Shown here piece by piece: positions 26,904 through 36,225 of a stretch of DNA of 64,000 bases. The notes under the pieces were generated by a model. The model did not search any database. It was not told the DNA's origin and saw nothing but the letters and a program-made list of their open reading frames with translations. The DNA comes from Parabacteroides sp. TM07-1AC. Its GTDB lineage: Bacteria; Bacteroidota; Bacteroidia; Bacteroidales; Tannerellaceae. The first letter of the stretch is position 1; each line of letters starts with the position of its first letter. The stretch spans positions 1 to 64,000 of the forward strand of contig NZ_QUKD01000005.1 of assembly GCF_003480915.1 (NCBI RefSeq). The letters run 5' to 3'. The position numbers and the translations under genes were made by a program.

Positions 26904-28343
26904 ATGAAAGAATTAAACAGGCAGAACGCTCCGGTCACCATCCGCCCGGAACGTATCATACAGTTTGGAGAAGGTAATTTCCTTCGGGCATTTGTGGACT
27001 GGATCATCTGGAATATGAATGCCCAAACGGACTTCAATAGCAGTGTTGTAGTTGTTCAACCCATTGAGAAAGGGATGGTCGACATGCTCAAGAAGCAGGA
27101 TAACCTGTATCATGTCAACCTGCAAGGTTTGGACAAAGGGAAAACAGTCAACAGTATCGAACTGATCGACGTAATCAGCCGTTCACTGAATCCTTACACC
27201 GATTTCGAAGCATTCATTCAATTGGCGGAACAGCCGGAAATGCGTTTCGTGATCTCCAACACGACCGAAGCAGGCATCGTTTTCGATCCGTCCTGCAAAC
27301 TAAATGATGCACCAGCCTCCTCTTACCCCGGTAAACTGACACAGTTACTTTACCACCGTTTCAAAACATTCGACGGGGATAAGAACAAAGGATTAATCAT
27401 TTTCCCCTGCGAACTGATCTTCCTGAACGGACACAAACTGAAGGAGACTATTTACCAATACATCGATCTCTGGCAACTGGGCGAAGCATTCAAAACCTGG
27501 TTCGAAGAGGCCTGTGGTGTTTATGCCACGCTGGTAGACCGTATCGTTCCCGGTTTTCCACGAAAGGAGATCGATACCATCAAAGAAAAACTCCAATATA
27601 ACGATAACCTGGTGGTACAGGCTGAGATATTTCATTTATGGGTGATCGAAGCACCACAGGAAATATCCAGGGAATTTCCCGCCGATAAAGCCGACCTGAA
27701 TGTATTGTTCGTTCCTTCCGAAGCTCCTTACCACGAAAGAAAGGTTACTTTACTGAACGGCCCTCACACCGTCCTTTCACCCGTTGCTTTCCTTTCCGGA
27801 ATCGACATCGTACGGGATGCCTGCCAGGATGAAGTGATCGGAAAATATATCCGCAAAGTGATGTTCGAAGAACTGATGGAAACGTTGAACCTGCCTAAAG
27901 CAGAACTGGAACAGTTTGCAAATGATGTACTGGACCGCTTCAACAACCCGTTTGTCGATCACCAGGTCACTTCCATCATGCTGAACTCTTTCCCCAAATA
28001 CCAGACACGCGACCTGCCGGGGCTGAAAGAATACCTGAAACGCAAAGGTGTTTTGCCGGAAGGACTAGTATTGGGACTGGCAGCGATCCTTACCTATTAT
28101 AAAGGAGGCAAACGTGAGGACGGAACCGAGATCGTACCCAACGATGATCCGAAGACAATATGCCTGATGAAAGAACTTTGGGCAACCAACTCTACACGGA
28201 CCGTGGCTGAAAATATCCTGGCTGTGGATGAGATTTGGGGCGAAGACCTCAACCGGATTTCCGGGTTAACAGAGCGGGTTATTTATTACCTGGATGCGAT
28301 TCAGGAAAAAGGTATGAGAGAGGTAGTAAAAGAGATTCTCTGA
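26904..28343 (+). CDS. uxaB: Tagaturonate reductase (altronate oxidoreductase)
   Basis: A 479-residue mannitol-dehydrogenase-family enzyme that reduces D-tagaturonate to D-altronate with NADH. Family signatures are RIIQFGEGNFLRAFVDW at the N-terminus (dinucleotide binding), VISNTTEAGI, IFPCELI, and ERKVTLLNGPHTVLSPVAFLSG. Starts 6 bp after the esterase gene; its TGA overlaps the ATG of uxaA by one base (TGATG), indicating translational coupling. In the usual galacturonate pathway UxaC supplies tagaturonate; here the upstream L-galactonate dehydrogenase could also supply it. Confidence 0.93.
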   Translation: MKELNRQNAPVTIRPERIIQFGEGNFLRAFVDWIIWNMNAQTDFNSSVVVVQPIEKGMVDMLKKQDNLYHVNLQGLDKGKTVNSIELIDVISRSLNPYTDFEAFIQLAEQPEMRFVISNTTEAGIVFDPSCKLNDAPASSYPGKLTQLLYHRFKTFDGDKNKGLIIFPCELIFLNGHKLKETIYQYIDLWQLGEAFKTWFEEACGVYATLVDRIVPGFPRKEIDTIKEKLQYNDNLVVQAEIFHLWVIEAPQEISREFPADKADLNVLFVPSEAPYHERKVTLLNGPHTVLSPVAFLSGIDIVRDACQDEVIGKYIRKVMFEELMETLNLPKAELEQFANDVLDRFNNPFVDHQVTSIMLNSFPKYQTRDLPGLKEYLKRKGVLPEGLVLGLAAILTYYKGGKREDGTEIVPNDDPKTICLMKELWATNSTRTVAENILAVDEIWGEDLNRISGLTERVIYYLDAIQEKGMREVVKEIL

Positions 28344-29830
28344 TGAAAAAGTATATCCAAATAAATCCGGCTGATAATGTCATCGTTGCCATAGACCCGT
28401 TATCAGCCGGAGATCAGATTGAGCTTGGTGATCTGACGATCACTATCCGGGAAGAGATCCCAACCGGGCATAAAGTGGCTTTGAAATATTTCACCACCGG
28501 TGATTTTGTTATCAAATATGGTTTTCCCATCGGCCACGCGCGGAACGATATCCCTGCCGGAGCCTGGGTAAACGAGAAAAATATAAAAACAAACCTGGAC
28601 GGGTTACAGGATTACACCTGGCAACCACAGGACACAACATTGCATATTCCCGACCGAGGATTGACCTTTAACGGCTATCGACGTAAAAACGGAGAAGTCG
28701 GCATACGTAATGAGATATGGATCCTGCCGACAGTCGGTTGTGTAAACGGTATCGTCAACCAACTAGCAGAAACTCTCCGACGGGAAACGGATGGAAAAGG
28801 TGTGGATGCGATCGTGGCTTTTCCCCATAATTACGGCTGTTCCCAGTTAGGTGACGACCATGAGAATACCCGTAAAATTCTCCGGGACATGGTGAAACAT
28901 CCGAACGCCGGTGCAGTACTGGTGGTCGGACTAGGCTGTGAAAACAATCAGCCGGATACTTTCCGTGAGTTTCTGGGAGAATACGATACGGAACGTGTTC
29001 GCTTTATGGTCTGCCAAAAAGTGAAAGACGAGCAGGAAGAAGGTATGAAGCTACTGCGCGAATTATATGCCATAGCCTCAACCGACCAACGTACGCCGGT
29101 TCCTTTCAGCGAACTGCGTATCGGTTTGAAATGCGGCGGTTCGGATGGTTTCTCCGGTATTACCGCCAATCCGCTATTGGGTGTATTTTCCGATTTTCTG
29201 GTTGCACAGGGAGGAACGACTGTTTTGACGGAAGTCCCCGAAATGTTCGGTGCCGAAACATTATTAATGAATCGTTGCGGTACAGAAGATTTATTCAACA
29301 AGACCGTCCGCCTTATCAACGACTTCAAAGCCTATTTCCTGGAAAACAAACAACCGGTCTATGAAAATCCTTCTCCCGGAAACAAAGCCGGAGGTATCTC
29401 TACACTGGAAGAAAAATCACTCGGCTGTACACAGAAGTCAGGTAAATCAGGAGTCAAGGATGTCCTTACGTACGGAGAGCGTTTATCCGCTAAAGGTTTA
29501 AACCTGTTGAGCGCCCCGGGAAACGACCTGGTAGCCAGCACGGCATTAGCCGCCTCGGGTTGCCACATGGTACTTTTCACCACCGGACGGGGAACGCCTT
29601 TCGGAACATTTATCCCCACTGTCAAGATTTCAACCAACACTGCTTTATCAGAAAACAAACCCGGCTGGATCGACTTTAACGCCGGAACTTTGGCGGAAGG
29701 TGAAGCAATGGAACCCCTCGCCGAACAGTTTATCCGGTTCATACAGGATATTGCCGGAGGAAAACAGACCAACAATGAACGGAAAGGATATCGGGAGATT
29801 GCTATATTTAAGTCCGGGGTAACGCTATAA
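28343..29830 (+). CDS. uxaA: Altronate dehydratase
   Basis: A 495-residue enzyme that dehydrates D-altronate to 2-keto-3-deoxygluconate. The N-terminal SAF-like domain (about 1-90) includes IPTGHKVAL. The long C-terminal domain carries YRRKNGEVGIRNEIWILPTVGCVN, HNYGCSQLG, VGLGCENNQ and KCGGSDGFSG, with the conserved Cys residues of the family. The frame is open upstream to 28235, but the start at 28343 gives the family N-terminus and couples to the uxaB stop. It is the last gene of the operon; the kinase and aldolase that would follow are not in this window. Confidence 0.93.
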   Translation: MKKYIQINPADNVIVAIDPLSAGDQIELGDLTITIREEIPTGHKVALKYFTTGDFVIKYGFPIGHARNDIPAGAWVNEKNIKTNLDGLQDYTWQPQDTTLHIPDRGLTFNGYRRKNGEVGIRNEIWILPTVGCVNGIVNQLAETLRRETDGKGVDAIVAFPHNYGCSQLGDDHENTRKILRDMVKHPNAGAVLVVGLGCENNQPDTFREFLGEYDTERVRFMVCQKVKDEQEEGMKLLRELYAIASTDQRTPVPFSELRIGLKCGGSDGFSGITANPLLGVFSDFLVAQGGTTVLTEVPEMFGAETLLMNRCGTEDLFNKTVRLINDFKAYFLENKQPVYENPSPGNKAGGISTLEEKSLGCTQKSGKSGVKDVLTYGERLSAKGLNLLSAPGNDLVASTALAASGCHMVLFTTGRGTPFGTFIPTVKISTNTALSENKPGWIDFNAGTLAEGEAMEPLAEQFIRFIQDIAGGKQTNNERKGYREIAIFKSGVTL

Positions 29831-29866
29831 ATCTAACGACAAACGCACTTTCTCCCTCTTTTTGAT

Positions 29867-29889
29867 TATCTTTGATAAAGAAAAGGAGG
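29867..29889 (+). promoter_or_regulatory. Promoter and strong ribosome site of dinB
   Basis: TATCTTTG (29867-29874) matches TAnnTTTG. AAAAGGAGG (29881-29889) follows almost at the expected transcription start. The ribosome site points to a start codon at about 29894, where the in-frame codon is ACG, and not to the ATG at 29921, 31 bp away. Confidence 0.6.
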
Positions 29890-29920
29890 CTATACGGAAC
29901 GCAAAATCATACATATAGAT

Positions 29921-30997
29921 ATGGATGCATTCTATGCATCGGTCGAGCAACGGGATAATCCGGAACTGAGGGGGAAACCTTTGGCGGTGGGTTATTCGGA
30001 AGAACGCGGTGTGGTTGCAGCAGCCAGTTACGAGGCGCGAAAATATGGTGTCCGTTCTGCCATGTCGTCGCAGAAAGCAAAGCGGTTATGTCCCAATCTG
30101 ATCTTTGTTCCGGGCAGGATGAGTGTATACAAAGAAGTCTCCAACCACATTCATGAGATATTCCATGAGTATACGGATATCATCGAGCCGCTCTCGTTGG
30201 ATGAAGCCTTTCTCGATGTCACAGAAAATAAAAAACAGATACCTCTTGCCGTCGATATTGCCAAAGAGATCAAGCAGCGGATACGGCAGGAACTGAACCT
30301 GGTCGCCTCAGCTGGCGTATCCTATAATAAGTTCCTGGCAAAAATAGCTTCCGACTACCGGAAACCGGACGGTCTTTGTACGATCCATCCGGCACAGGCT
30401 CTCGATTTTATTGCCCGCCTGCCCATCGAATCATTCTGGGGTGTCGGCCCTGTCACCGCCAAAAAGATGCATACGTTAGGTATCCACAACGGAGAAAAGC
30501 TAAGGGAATGCTCACTGGAAATGCTTACCCGCCAGTTCGGGAAAGCCGGCTTCCTTTATTATGAATGTTCCCGCGGAATAGACCTGCGCCCGGTAGAAGC
30601 CGTACGTATCCGCAAATCCGTCGGCTGCGAACATACGCTGGAAAAAGATATTTCCCGCCAATCGTCCGTCATCATCGAACTTTATCATGTAGCGACCGAA
30701 CTAATCGGCCGCCTGCAACGAACCGGATTCAAAGGAAATACATTGACATTAAAGATCAAATTCCACGATTTCACCTTAAAAACAAAAAGTATTACCCAAC
30801 CGCACGAACTGACCTCCTTAAACGAGATCCTCCCCCTTGCCAAACAACTGCTGAAAGAGGTCGATTATGAAACGAACCCGATCCGACTGCTTGGCCTTTC
30901 TGTTTCAAACCCACAGGAAGAACGGGAAGAAACTGTAAAAAAAGAACGGTGGGAACAGTTAAGTTTGGAGTTTAGTGATTGGAAAGTTTCGTATTAA
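29921..30997 (+). CDS. dinB: DNA polymerase IV (Y-family), anomalous start
   Basis: A translesion polymerase with palm/finger motifs MDAFYASVEQRDNPELRGKP, PLSLDEAFLDVTE (catalytic Asp-Glu), SAGVSYNKFLAKIASDYRKP, a GVGPVTAKKM helix-hairpin-helix and a C-terminal little finger. The coordinates begin at the first ATG, but the frame is open from 29879 and encodes the conserved TERKIIHID immediately before it. That segment contains the first catalytic metal-binding Asp of the family. The true product therefore probably starts at the ACG at 29894, giving about 368 residues. No ATG, GTG or TTG exists in frame upstream. Loss of one G from an ancestral ATGACG would explain it. The rest of the gene is intact. 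Confidence 0.9.
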   Translation: MDAFYASVEQRDNPELRGKPLAVGYSEERGVVAAASYEARKYGVRSAMSSQKAKRLCPNLIFVPGRMSVYKEVSNHIHEIFHEYTDIIEPLSLDEAFLDVTENKKQIPLAVDIAKEIKQRIRQELNLVASAGVSYNKFLAKIASDYRKPDGLCTIHPAQALDFIARLPIESFWGVGPVTAKKMHTLGIHNGEKLRECSLEMLTRQFGKAGFLYYECSRGIDLRPVEAVRIRKSVGCEHTLEKDISRQSSVIIELYHVATELIGRLQRTGFKGNTLTLKIKFHDFTLKTKSITQPHELTSLNEILPLAKQLLKEVDYETNPIRLLGLSVSNPQEEREETVKKERWEQLSLEFSDWKVSY

Positions 30998-31008
30998 AGT
31001 TATATTTG
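30979..31008 (+). promoter_or_regulatory. Promoter of the first ECF sigma gene
   Basis: TTG (30979-30981) and TATATTTG (31001-31008) are spaced by 19 bp, a good housekeeping-type promoter. The -33 element overlaps the end of dinB. Confidence 0.6.
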
Positions 31009-31035
31009 CAAAAAATCTAAAAGGAATACTATTAT

Positions 31036-31629
31036 ATGCACAAGCGGTTCCTCTCCATATCCGGGCAAACCGATGATGAGTTACTTATTCTTTTGCAAAA
31101 AGGAAATGAGAGGGCTTTTACTACTATTTATGAGCGGTATCATAAATTACTTTATGTTGTTGCTTTCAAATATTTAAAGGACAACGATACCGCCAAAGAT
31201 GCCGTCCAGCAAGTATTCCTGAAGCTGTGGGAGTCGCGCACACTCCTCAGCATCCAGATCAACCTGAGAAATTATCTGTACACCATGTTGAAAAATCACC
31301 TGCTGAACGAGATCAGGAATAACTATACCGCATTGGAGAAGAATTATGAACTGGCACAAGAAACAATCGAGTATGAAAACGAAATATTGGAAAAGCTGGA
31401 AGAGAAGGAAATGAACGAACAGTTATATCGGGCTATCGGCGACCTGCCGGAACAGAAGAAAACCGTCTGCCTGTACAAACTGGAGAAAGGATTGTCCAAT
31501 CAAGAAATTGCAGAAAAGATGCAGATATCGATACCGACAGTCAAAACTCATTATTCGCAGGCCATCAAACTGCTCAGGGAACATTTCGATAAGTTGCTAA
31601 TCCTGCTACTCTCTTCTTTTTTCCTCTAA
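31036..31629 (+). CDS. ECF-type sigma-70 factor
   Basis: 197 residues with sigma region 2 (FTTIYERYHKLLYVVAFKYLKDNDTAKDAVQQVFLKLWE, about 29-67) and region 4 (LPEQKKTVCLYKLEKGLSNQEIAEKMQISIPTVKTH, about 136-171). It has the hydrophobic C-terminal tail common in Bacteroides ECF factors next to FecR. The gene 75 bp downstream is its FecR anti-sigma factor. The sigma factor would activate the SusC/SusD operon at 32902 when the substrate occupies SusC. Confidence 0.92.
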   Translation: MHKRFLSISGQTDDELLILLQKGNERAFTTIYERYHKLLYVVAFKYLKDNDTAKDAVQQVFLKLWESRTLLSIQINLRNYLYTMLKNHLLNEIRNNYTALEKNYELAQETIEYENEILEKLEEKEMNEQLYRAIGDLPEQKKTVCLYKLEKGLSNQEIAEKMQISIPTVKTHYSQAIKLLREHFDKLLILLLSSFFL

Positions 31630-31704
31630 AAAAGGGAAAAAGAGTAACAAACACTCATACCAACAGTCCAGTTATGTGTCAATTAAGAAAACAGGAATAA
31701 AAAA

Positions 31705-32694
31705 ATGAAAACACCAGATAAACATATCATCGACAGAACGCTCGACAATACCGCCACTCCGGAAGAAGCACGCCAGGTAATCCGCTGGTTCTCCACTCCC
31801 GAAGGTTCCCGATATTTGTCATCGCTAATGGATGAAGATATGGAAAAGATACAGCCCGGCTGCGAAGAATTATATGCAGAACGATCCATCCCAACAGACG
31901 AGATGTACAAGTACATCATGAAGAAGATCCACCTGCAACAAAGGAAGCGGTTCATTTTTCGTGCAGCCGCCATCCTTATTCCGTTACTGTTGTTCCTCGG
32001 GCAATTCTGGTATATAGATAAACGCATCGACCTTTTCGCTGATTCCGGTTACGAAGAAATATATGTACCTAAAGGAGAGCGCATGCAACTGATCTTCCAG
32101 GATGGTTCACGCGCCACACTCAATGCCGAAACCCGTATCAAATATCCCCGAAAATTCGGTTTCTCCGAACGCAAGGTCGAACTGGAAGGAGAAGCATTCT
32201 TCGAGGTCTCGCCGAACAAGGACCGCCCATTCATCGTTGATATGAAAGATATCAATGTAAAGGTACTGGGTACGACATTTGATGTAAAGGCATATGCAAC
32301 CGATCCGGATATTTTTGTTTCCCTGGAAAGCGGAAAAGTACAACTGGCAAACCAACACAGTTCATTAGCCTACATGAAACCAGGAGAAAAAGCGACTTAC
32401 AACCGGAAAAGCGGCGTTTGCAAAATATCCCGTCCAGAGAACATCAATCTCCTTTCTGCCTGGAAAAAGAATCAGATTGTATTCGATAATACGCCTCTGT
32501 CTGAAGTGATAACAACCTTGTCACGCTGGTATAATGTAGAATTTATCATAGCTGACTCATCGGTTCTCCACTATAACTACACGCTTACCTCAACAAACCA
32601 GAGCATTGAACAAATTCTGAAAGATATTGAGAAAATAACACCAGTGAAATTCATTGAAAAAGAAGGTATTATCAGCATAGAACTAAAAAAATAA
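31705..32694 (+). CDS. FecR-type anti-sigma factor
   Basis: 329 residues. The cytoplasmic N-terminal part (about 1-80) would hold the sigma factor; one membrane helix (FIFRAAAILIPLLLFLGQFWYI) follows; the periplasmic FecR domain (about 115-225: VPKGERMQLIFQDGSRATLNAETRIKYP, GEAFFEVSPNKDRPFIV) and a C-terminal DUF4974-like domain (about 255-329: FDNTPLSEVITTLSRWYNVEF) complete it. It relays the signal from the STN domain of the SusC encoded next. Confidence 0.92.
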   Translation: MKTPDKHIIDRTLDNTATPEEARQVIRWFSTPEGSRYLSSLMDEDMEKIQPGCEELYAERSIPTDEMYKYIMKKIHLQQRKRFIFRAAAILIPLLLFLGQFWYIDKRIDLFADSGYEEIYVPKGERMQLIFQDGSRATLNAETRIKYPRKFGFSERKVELEGEAFFEVSPNKDRPFIVDMKDINVKVLGTTFDVKAYATDPDIFVSLESGKVQLANQHSSLAYMKPGEKATYNRKSGVCKISRPENINLLSAWKKNQIVFDNTPLSEVITTLSRWYNVEFIIADSSVLHYNYTLTSTNQSIEQILKDIEKITPVKFIEKEGIISIELKK

Positions 32695-32811
32695 AACTTT
32701 TTTCATTTTCTACTCATACTTTTTCTACCACCGTGTGTCTACTATATAGAAAGCATCAAATTGTTTAACCTATAAAAAAGACACACATGAACAACACAAC
32801 ATAATAAACTC

Positions 32812-32888
32812 AAAAAAATAACCGGAAATGTCCCCACATTCCCGATTATCCGCGTACCGAAATTCAAATTAATTTCTAATACATAAAT
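32812..32888 (-). ncRNA. Candidate antisense sRNA upstream of susC (PUL 2)
   Basis: On the minus strand TACTTTTG (32895-32902) is a -7-like element overlapping the susC start codon. About 45 bp further on is a hairpin (32823-32844: 9-bp arms around CCCC) followed on the minus strand by TTATTTTTTT, a good intrinsic terminator. The predicted RNA is about 70-77 nt and antisense to the susC leader. The element at 42437-42511 has the same layout, and the stem is maintained by paired changes. One pair is A-C on the plus strand but G-T on the minus strand, which favours transcription from the minus strand. Bacteroides ECF/FecR loci are known to carry such cis-antisense repressors (DonS class). Confidence 0.5.
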
Positions 32889-32901
32889 TCATTTCAAAAG
32901 T

Positions 32902-35900
32902 ATGAAAAAAAATGATTCGTGCCTTATCCCCAGGCACCTTTTAATATTAATTGAGAAAATCCCGAATGCAATGAAACTGACATTTTTATTTTTGGTTATC
33001 TCCTTGTTAACCTTTACAGCAGAAGCCTCAGCCCAGCGGGTTTCTATGTCACTCAACAACGTCAAGGTTGAAAAAGTGTTATCAGCCATCACCAAACAGA
33101 CGGGACTTAGCGTTGCATACAGCAAGCAAATTGTCAATCTGGACAGAAAAGTGAGTATCCAGGTTGAAAATGCAGATGTTGCCTCGGTTCTGGAAAAACT
33201 GGTTGCCGATACCAATCTGAATTACGAGATCAAAAACAATAAGATCTATTTGTTCGAAAAACAGACTGTGACTACAAAACCAGCTATTCAGCAACAAAAA
33301 AAACAGATTTCAGGAAAAATTGTAGATCAAAATGGAGAATTCGTTATCGGAGCAAATGTAGTAGTTGCCGGAACAGCGATTGGTACAATTACAGATACAG
33401 ATGGTAATTTTACATTGGAAGTACCTAACGGAGCTACATTGAAAATCTCTTATATTGGTTATATCGAACAAAGTATTCCTATCGGTAATAAATCTGTCAT
33501 ATCTGTTATCCTAAAAGAAGATTCCCAAACATTGAATGAAGTGGTGGTGGTAGGTTATGGTACACAAAAGAAAGCTACTTTGACCGGTGCTGTCGCCAGT
33601 GTACGATCGGAACAAATTGCCAATAGAGCAGCATCAGATGCTACGAACTTGTTGACCGGTATCGCTCCGGGATTGACAGCTATTCAACGTTCCGGTCAGC
33701 CGGGAGCCGACGGTGCAGAATTTATTATTCGTGGTCCCGGAACACTGAATTCTACATCTCCCTTGATCATTGTCGATGGAATTCCGGGTAGTATGAATGC
33801 CATTGATCCGAATGACATAGAAAGCATCAGTGTTCTGAAAGATGCTGCCTCCGCTGCTATTTACGGTGTGCGTGCTGGTAATGGAGTAATTTTGGTTACA
33901 ACCAAGAAAGGGAAGGAAGGTCGCATGAAAGTATCTTATAATGGGTATATCGGCTTTCAAAACCCAACCCGTCTACCTAAATGGGTGAACTCTACCGATT
34001 ATGCGACCTTGTATAATGAAGCGTTGACTAATGACGGATTGGCTCCCAAGTATTCAGATACGGACATCGAAAATTACCGAAAAGGAACAGATCCGGATCT
34101 GTATCCTAATTCGAATCAAACCGACGAGTTATTTTCAAAAAGCGGATTCCAGCATAGCCACCATGTACAGTTGGATGGAGGAACGGAAAAGACAAGATAT
34201 AATTTCTCTTTAGGGTATCTGAACAGAGAAGGATTAATTGCTCAAACTGGTTTGGAGAGATATTCAATCAGAGGTAATTTTGATTTCGACATTAGTAAAC
34301 GAGTGAATTTTGGTATGAATTTCTCATACATCAGACAGGAAAAATCACAACCTTATCAGAGTATCAATGAGTTGGTTCACCGTTCTTATCGTGAAACACC
34401 TGTTACTCCGATCAAATGGTCGAACGGAAACTGGGCTGCTTTCATGAATGAACATAATTCAGTAGCAGAAGCACAAGACGGAGGCTATGATCATTATACA
34501 GATAATTTCCTGACTGCTATTGGAACACTCGAAGTAAAGCTCATGGAGGGCTTATCTGTAAAAGGTGTTGCTGCCTTAAATGGTAATTTCACCCATACCA
34601 AAAGACAGCAATACAACCTGTTGCTTTATAATGCACCTGATGTTGTCGGTATGAAGTTCAGACCTTATTTATATGAGAACAGAGGAGAATCTTCTGATAT
34701 AAATTTACAGGCGTTTCTTAATTATGATAAAACATTCGGGAAACATAATGTGGCTGCGGTCCTTGGTTACGAACAACGTAAATACACAAACTCTTCCATC
34801 GCCGCATCCCGTTATGATCTTCCGGAAAACAACATGTTGGATCAAATAAATGCCGGCGATGCTTCCGACCAGCGAAACGACGGAGGAATGGATGAAAATA
34901 GTATCCGTTCCGTGTTTGGCAGGGTAAACTATAATTTTGCAGAACGCTATCTATTGGAAGTTACATTGCGTTATGACGGCTCCTCCCGCTTCCCTAAAGA
35001 TAATCGTTTTGAATTATTCCCTTCCGTATCGGCAGGTTGGCGCATATCTGAAGAAGAGTTCTTCCATTTCGATCCTGTCTCAAACCTGAAATTAAGAGCT
35101 TCATGGGGACATTTAGGAAATCAGGAAATTGGTAATTATGCCTATCAGAATAAATATTCTTTAGGGCGTTTATATGGTTTCGGAAATATAATGTATTCTG
35201 GTATCGCAGAGAATTATAGTATGTCCAATGCAACTATTGGCTGGGAAAATACCGAAATGGTGAATGCCGGGTTGGACTTGAATATGTTTAACAACAGACT
35301 GTCGTTTACATTTGATTATTTCGTTAGAAACACTCGTGATATCTTAATGAGTTTGCCTCAGCCTTCCATTTTGGGAGCTTACGCTCCGGTAATCAACGCC
35401 GGTGCAGTACGGAACAATGGTTTTGAAATGCAGTTAGGATGGAATGATCAAGTAAAGGACTTTAATTATTATGCTAATCTGAGTGTATCCAGAGTAAAGG
35501 ATAAGATTACGGATCTGAAAGGAGCTGATACTCCAGGACGTTCAGTTGGCGATCCGATTAATAATATATTTGGTTTGGAAGCCATCGGTTTGTTTGCTTC
35601 TGAAGAGGAAATTAAAAATGCTCCGAATCAAGATTATACAGGAGGTGCTTCCCCCGGAGATATCAGATATAAAGACCAGAATGGAGATAAGAAAATTACA
35701 GCAGAAGACCGTGTCAACATCGGTAACTCTTTTCCTGGCGTAACTTTTGGTTTACAGCTCGGTGCAAGTTATAAAGGTTTTGATATAGCAACTACGATTC
35801 AGGCGGTAGCTGATGTCCAGGGTTACTTGACGGGAACAGCCGCCCAAGCTTTTTCTAATGGAGCAAGTGCTCTGGAAGCACAAAAGGATCGTTGGACACC

Positions 35901-36207
35901 AGATAATTTGAATGCTTCTTATCCTCGCCTTTCGTTGAACAACGCATCAAGGAATTATACGCAGACGAACTCTTTCTTTATGGAGAATGCCAGCTATATA
36001 AAAATGAGAAATTTACAAATCGGCTATTCCTTACCCAAATCTGTGTTAAGTAACCTGTTCGTTGAAAAATGCCGTTTTTATGTAAGTGCGGATAACCTGT
36101 TCACAATTACAAGTTTCAGAGGTTTCGACCCGGAAACTCCGTGGGGTGGAGGTAATATCTATCCAATGGTTACTTCTTATACATTTGGTTTAAATCTTGT
36201 CTTCTAA
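32902..36207 (+). CDS. SusC-like TonB-dependent transducer with STN domain
   Basis: 1101 residues. The long N-terminal leader ends in a signal sequence MKLTFLFLVISLLTFTAEASAQ; the STN (secretin/TonB short N-terminal) domain follows (about 48-118, MSLNNVKVEKVLSAITKQTG), then a carboxypeptidase-like domain (about 132-212), the LNEVVVVGYGTQKKATLTGA box, plug and barrel ending in TFGLNLVF. The STN domain contacts FecR and makes this a signalling transporter. Translation could start at 32902 or at an inner Met at 32971; the long form is usual in this group. Forms a pair with the SusD gene 6-18 bp downstream. Confidence 0.94.
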   Translation: MKKNDSCLIPRHLLILIEKIPNAMKLTFLFLVISLLTFTAEASAQRVSMSLNNVKVEKVLSAITKQTGLSVAYSKQIVNLDRKVSIQVENADVASVLEKLVADTNLNYEIKNNKIYLFEKQTVTTKPAIQQQKKQISGKIVDQNGEFVIGANVVVAGTAIGTITDTDGNFTLEVPNGATLKISYIGYIEQSIPIGNKSVISVILKEDSQTLNEVVVVGYGTQKKATLTGAVASVRSEQIANRAASDATNLLTGIAPGLTAIQRSGQPGADGAEFIIRGPGTLNSTSPLIIVDGIPGSMNAIDPNDIESISVLKDAASAAIYGVRAGNGVILVTTKKGKEGRMKVSYNGYIGFQNPTRLPKWVNSTDYATLYNEALTNDGLAPKYSDTDIENYRKGTDPDLYPNSNQTDELFSKSGFQHSHHVQLDGGTEKTRYNFSLGYLNREGLIAQTGLERYSIRGNFDFDISKRVNFGMNFSYIRQEKSQPYQSINELVHRSYRETPVTPIKWSNGNWAAFMNEHNSVAEAQDGGYDHYTDNFLTAIGTLEVKLMEGLSVKGVAALNGNFTHTKRQQYNLLLYNAPDVVGMKFRPYLYENRGESSDINLQAFLNYDKTFGKHNVAAVLGYEQRKYTNSSIAASRYDLPENNMLDQINAGDASDQRNDGGMDENSIRSVFGRVNYNFAERYLLEVTLRYDGSSRFPKDNRFELFPSVSAGWRISEEEFFHFDPVSNLKLRASWGHLGNQEIGNYAYQNKYSLGRLYGFGNIMYSGIAENYSMSNATIGWENTEMVNAGLDLNMFNNRLSFTFDYFVRNTRDILMSLPQPSILGAYAPVINAGAVRNNGFEMQLGWNDQVKDFNYYANLSVSRVKDKITDLKGADTPGRSVGDPINNIFGLEAIGLFASEEEIKNAPNQDYTGGASPGDIRYKDQNGDKKITAEDRVNIGNSFPGVTFGLQLGASYKGFDIATTIQAVADVQGYLTGTAAQAFSNGASALEAQKDRWTPDNLNASYPRLSLNNASRNYTQTNSFFMENASYIKMRNLQIGYSLPKSVLSNLFVEKCRFYVSADNLFTITSFRGFDPETPWGGGNIYPMVTSYTFGLNLVF

Positions 36208-36225
36208 TCGTTAATGATGATAAAC

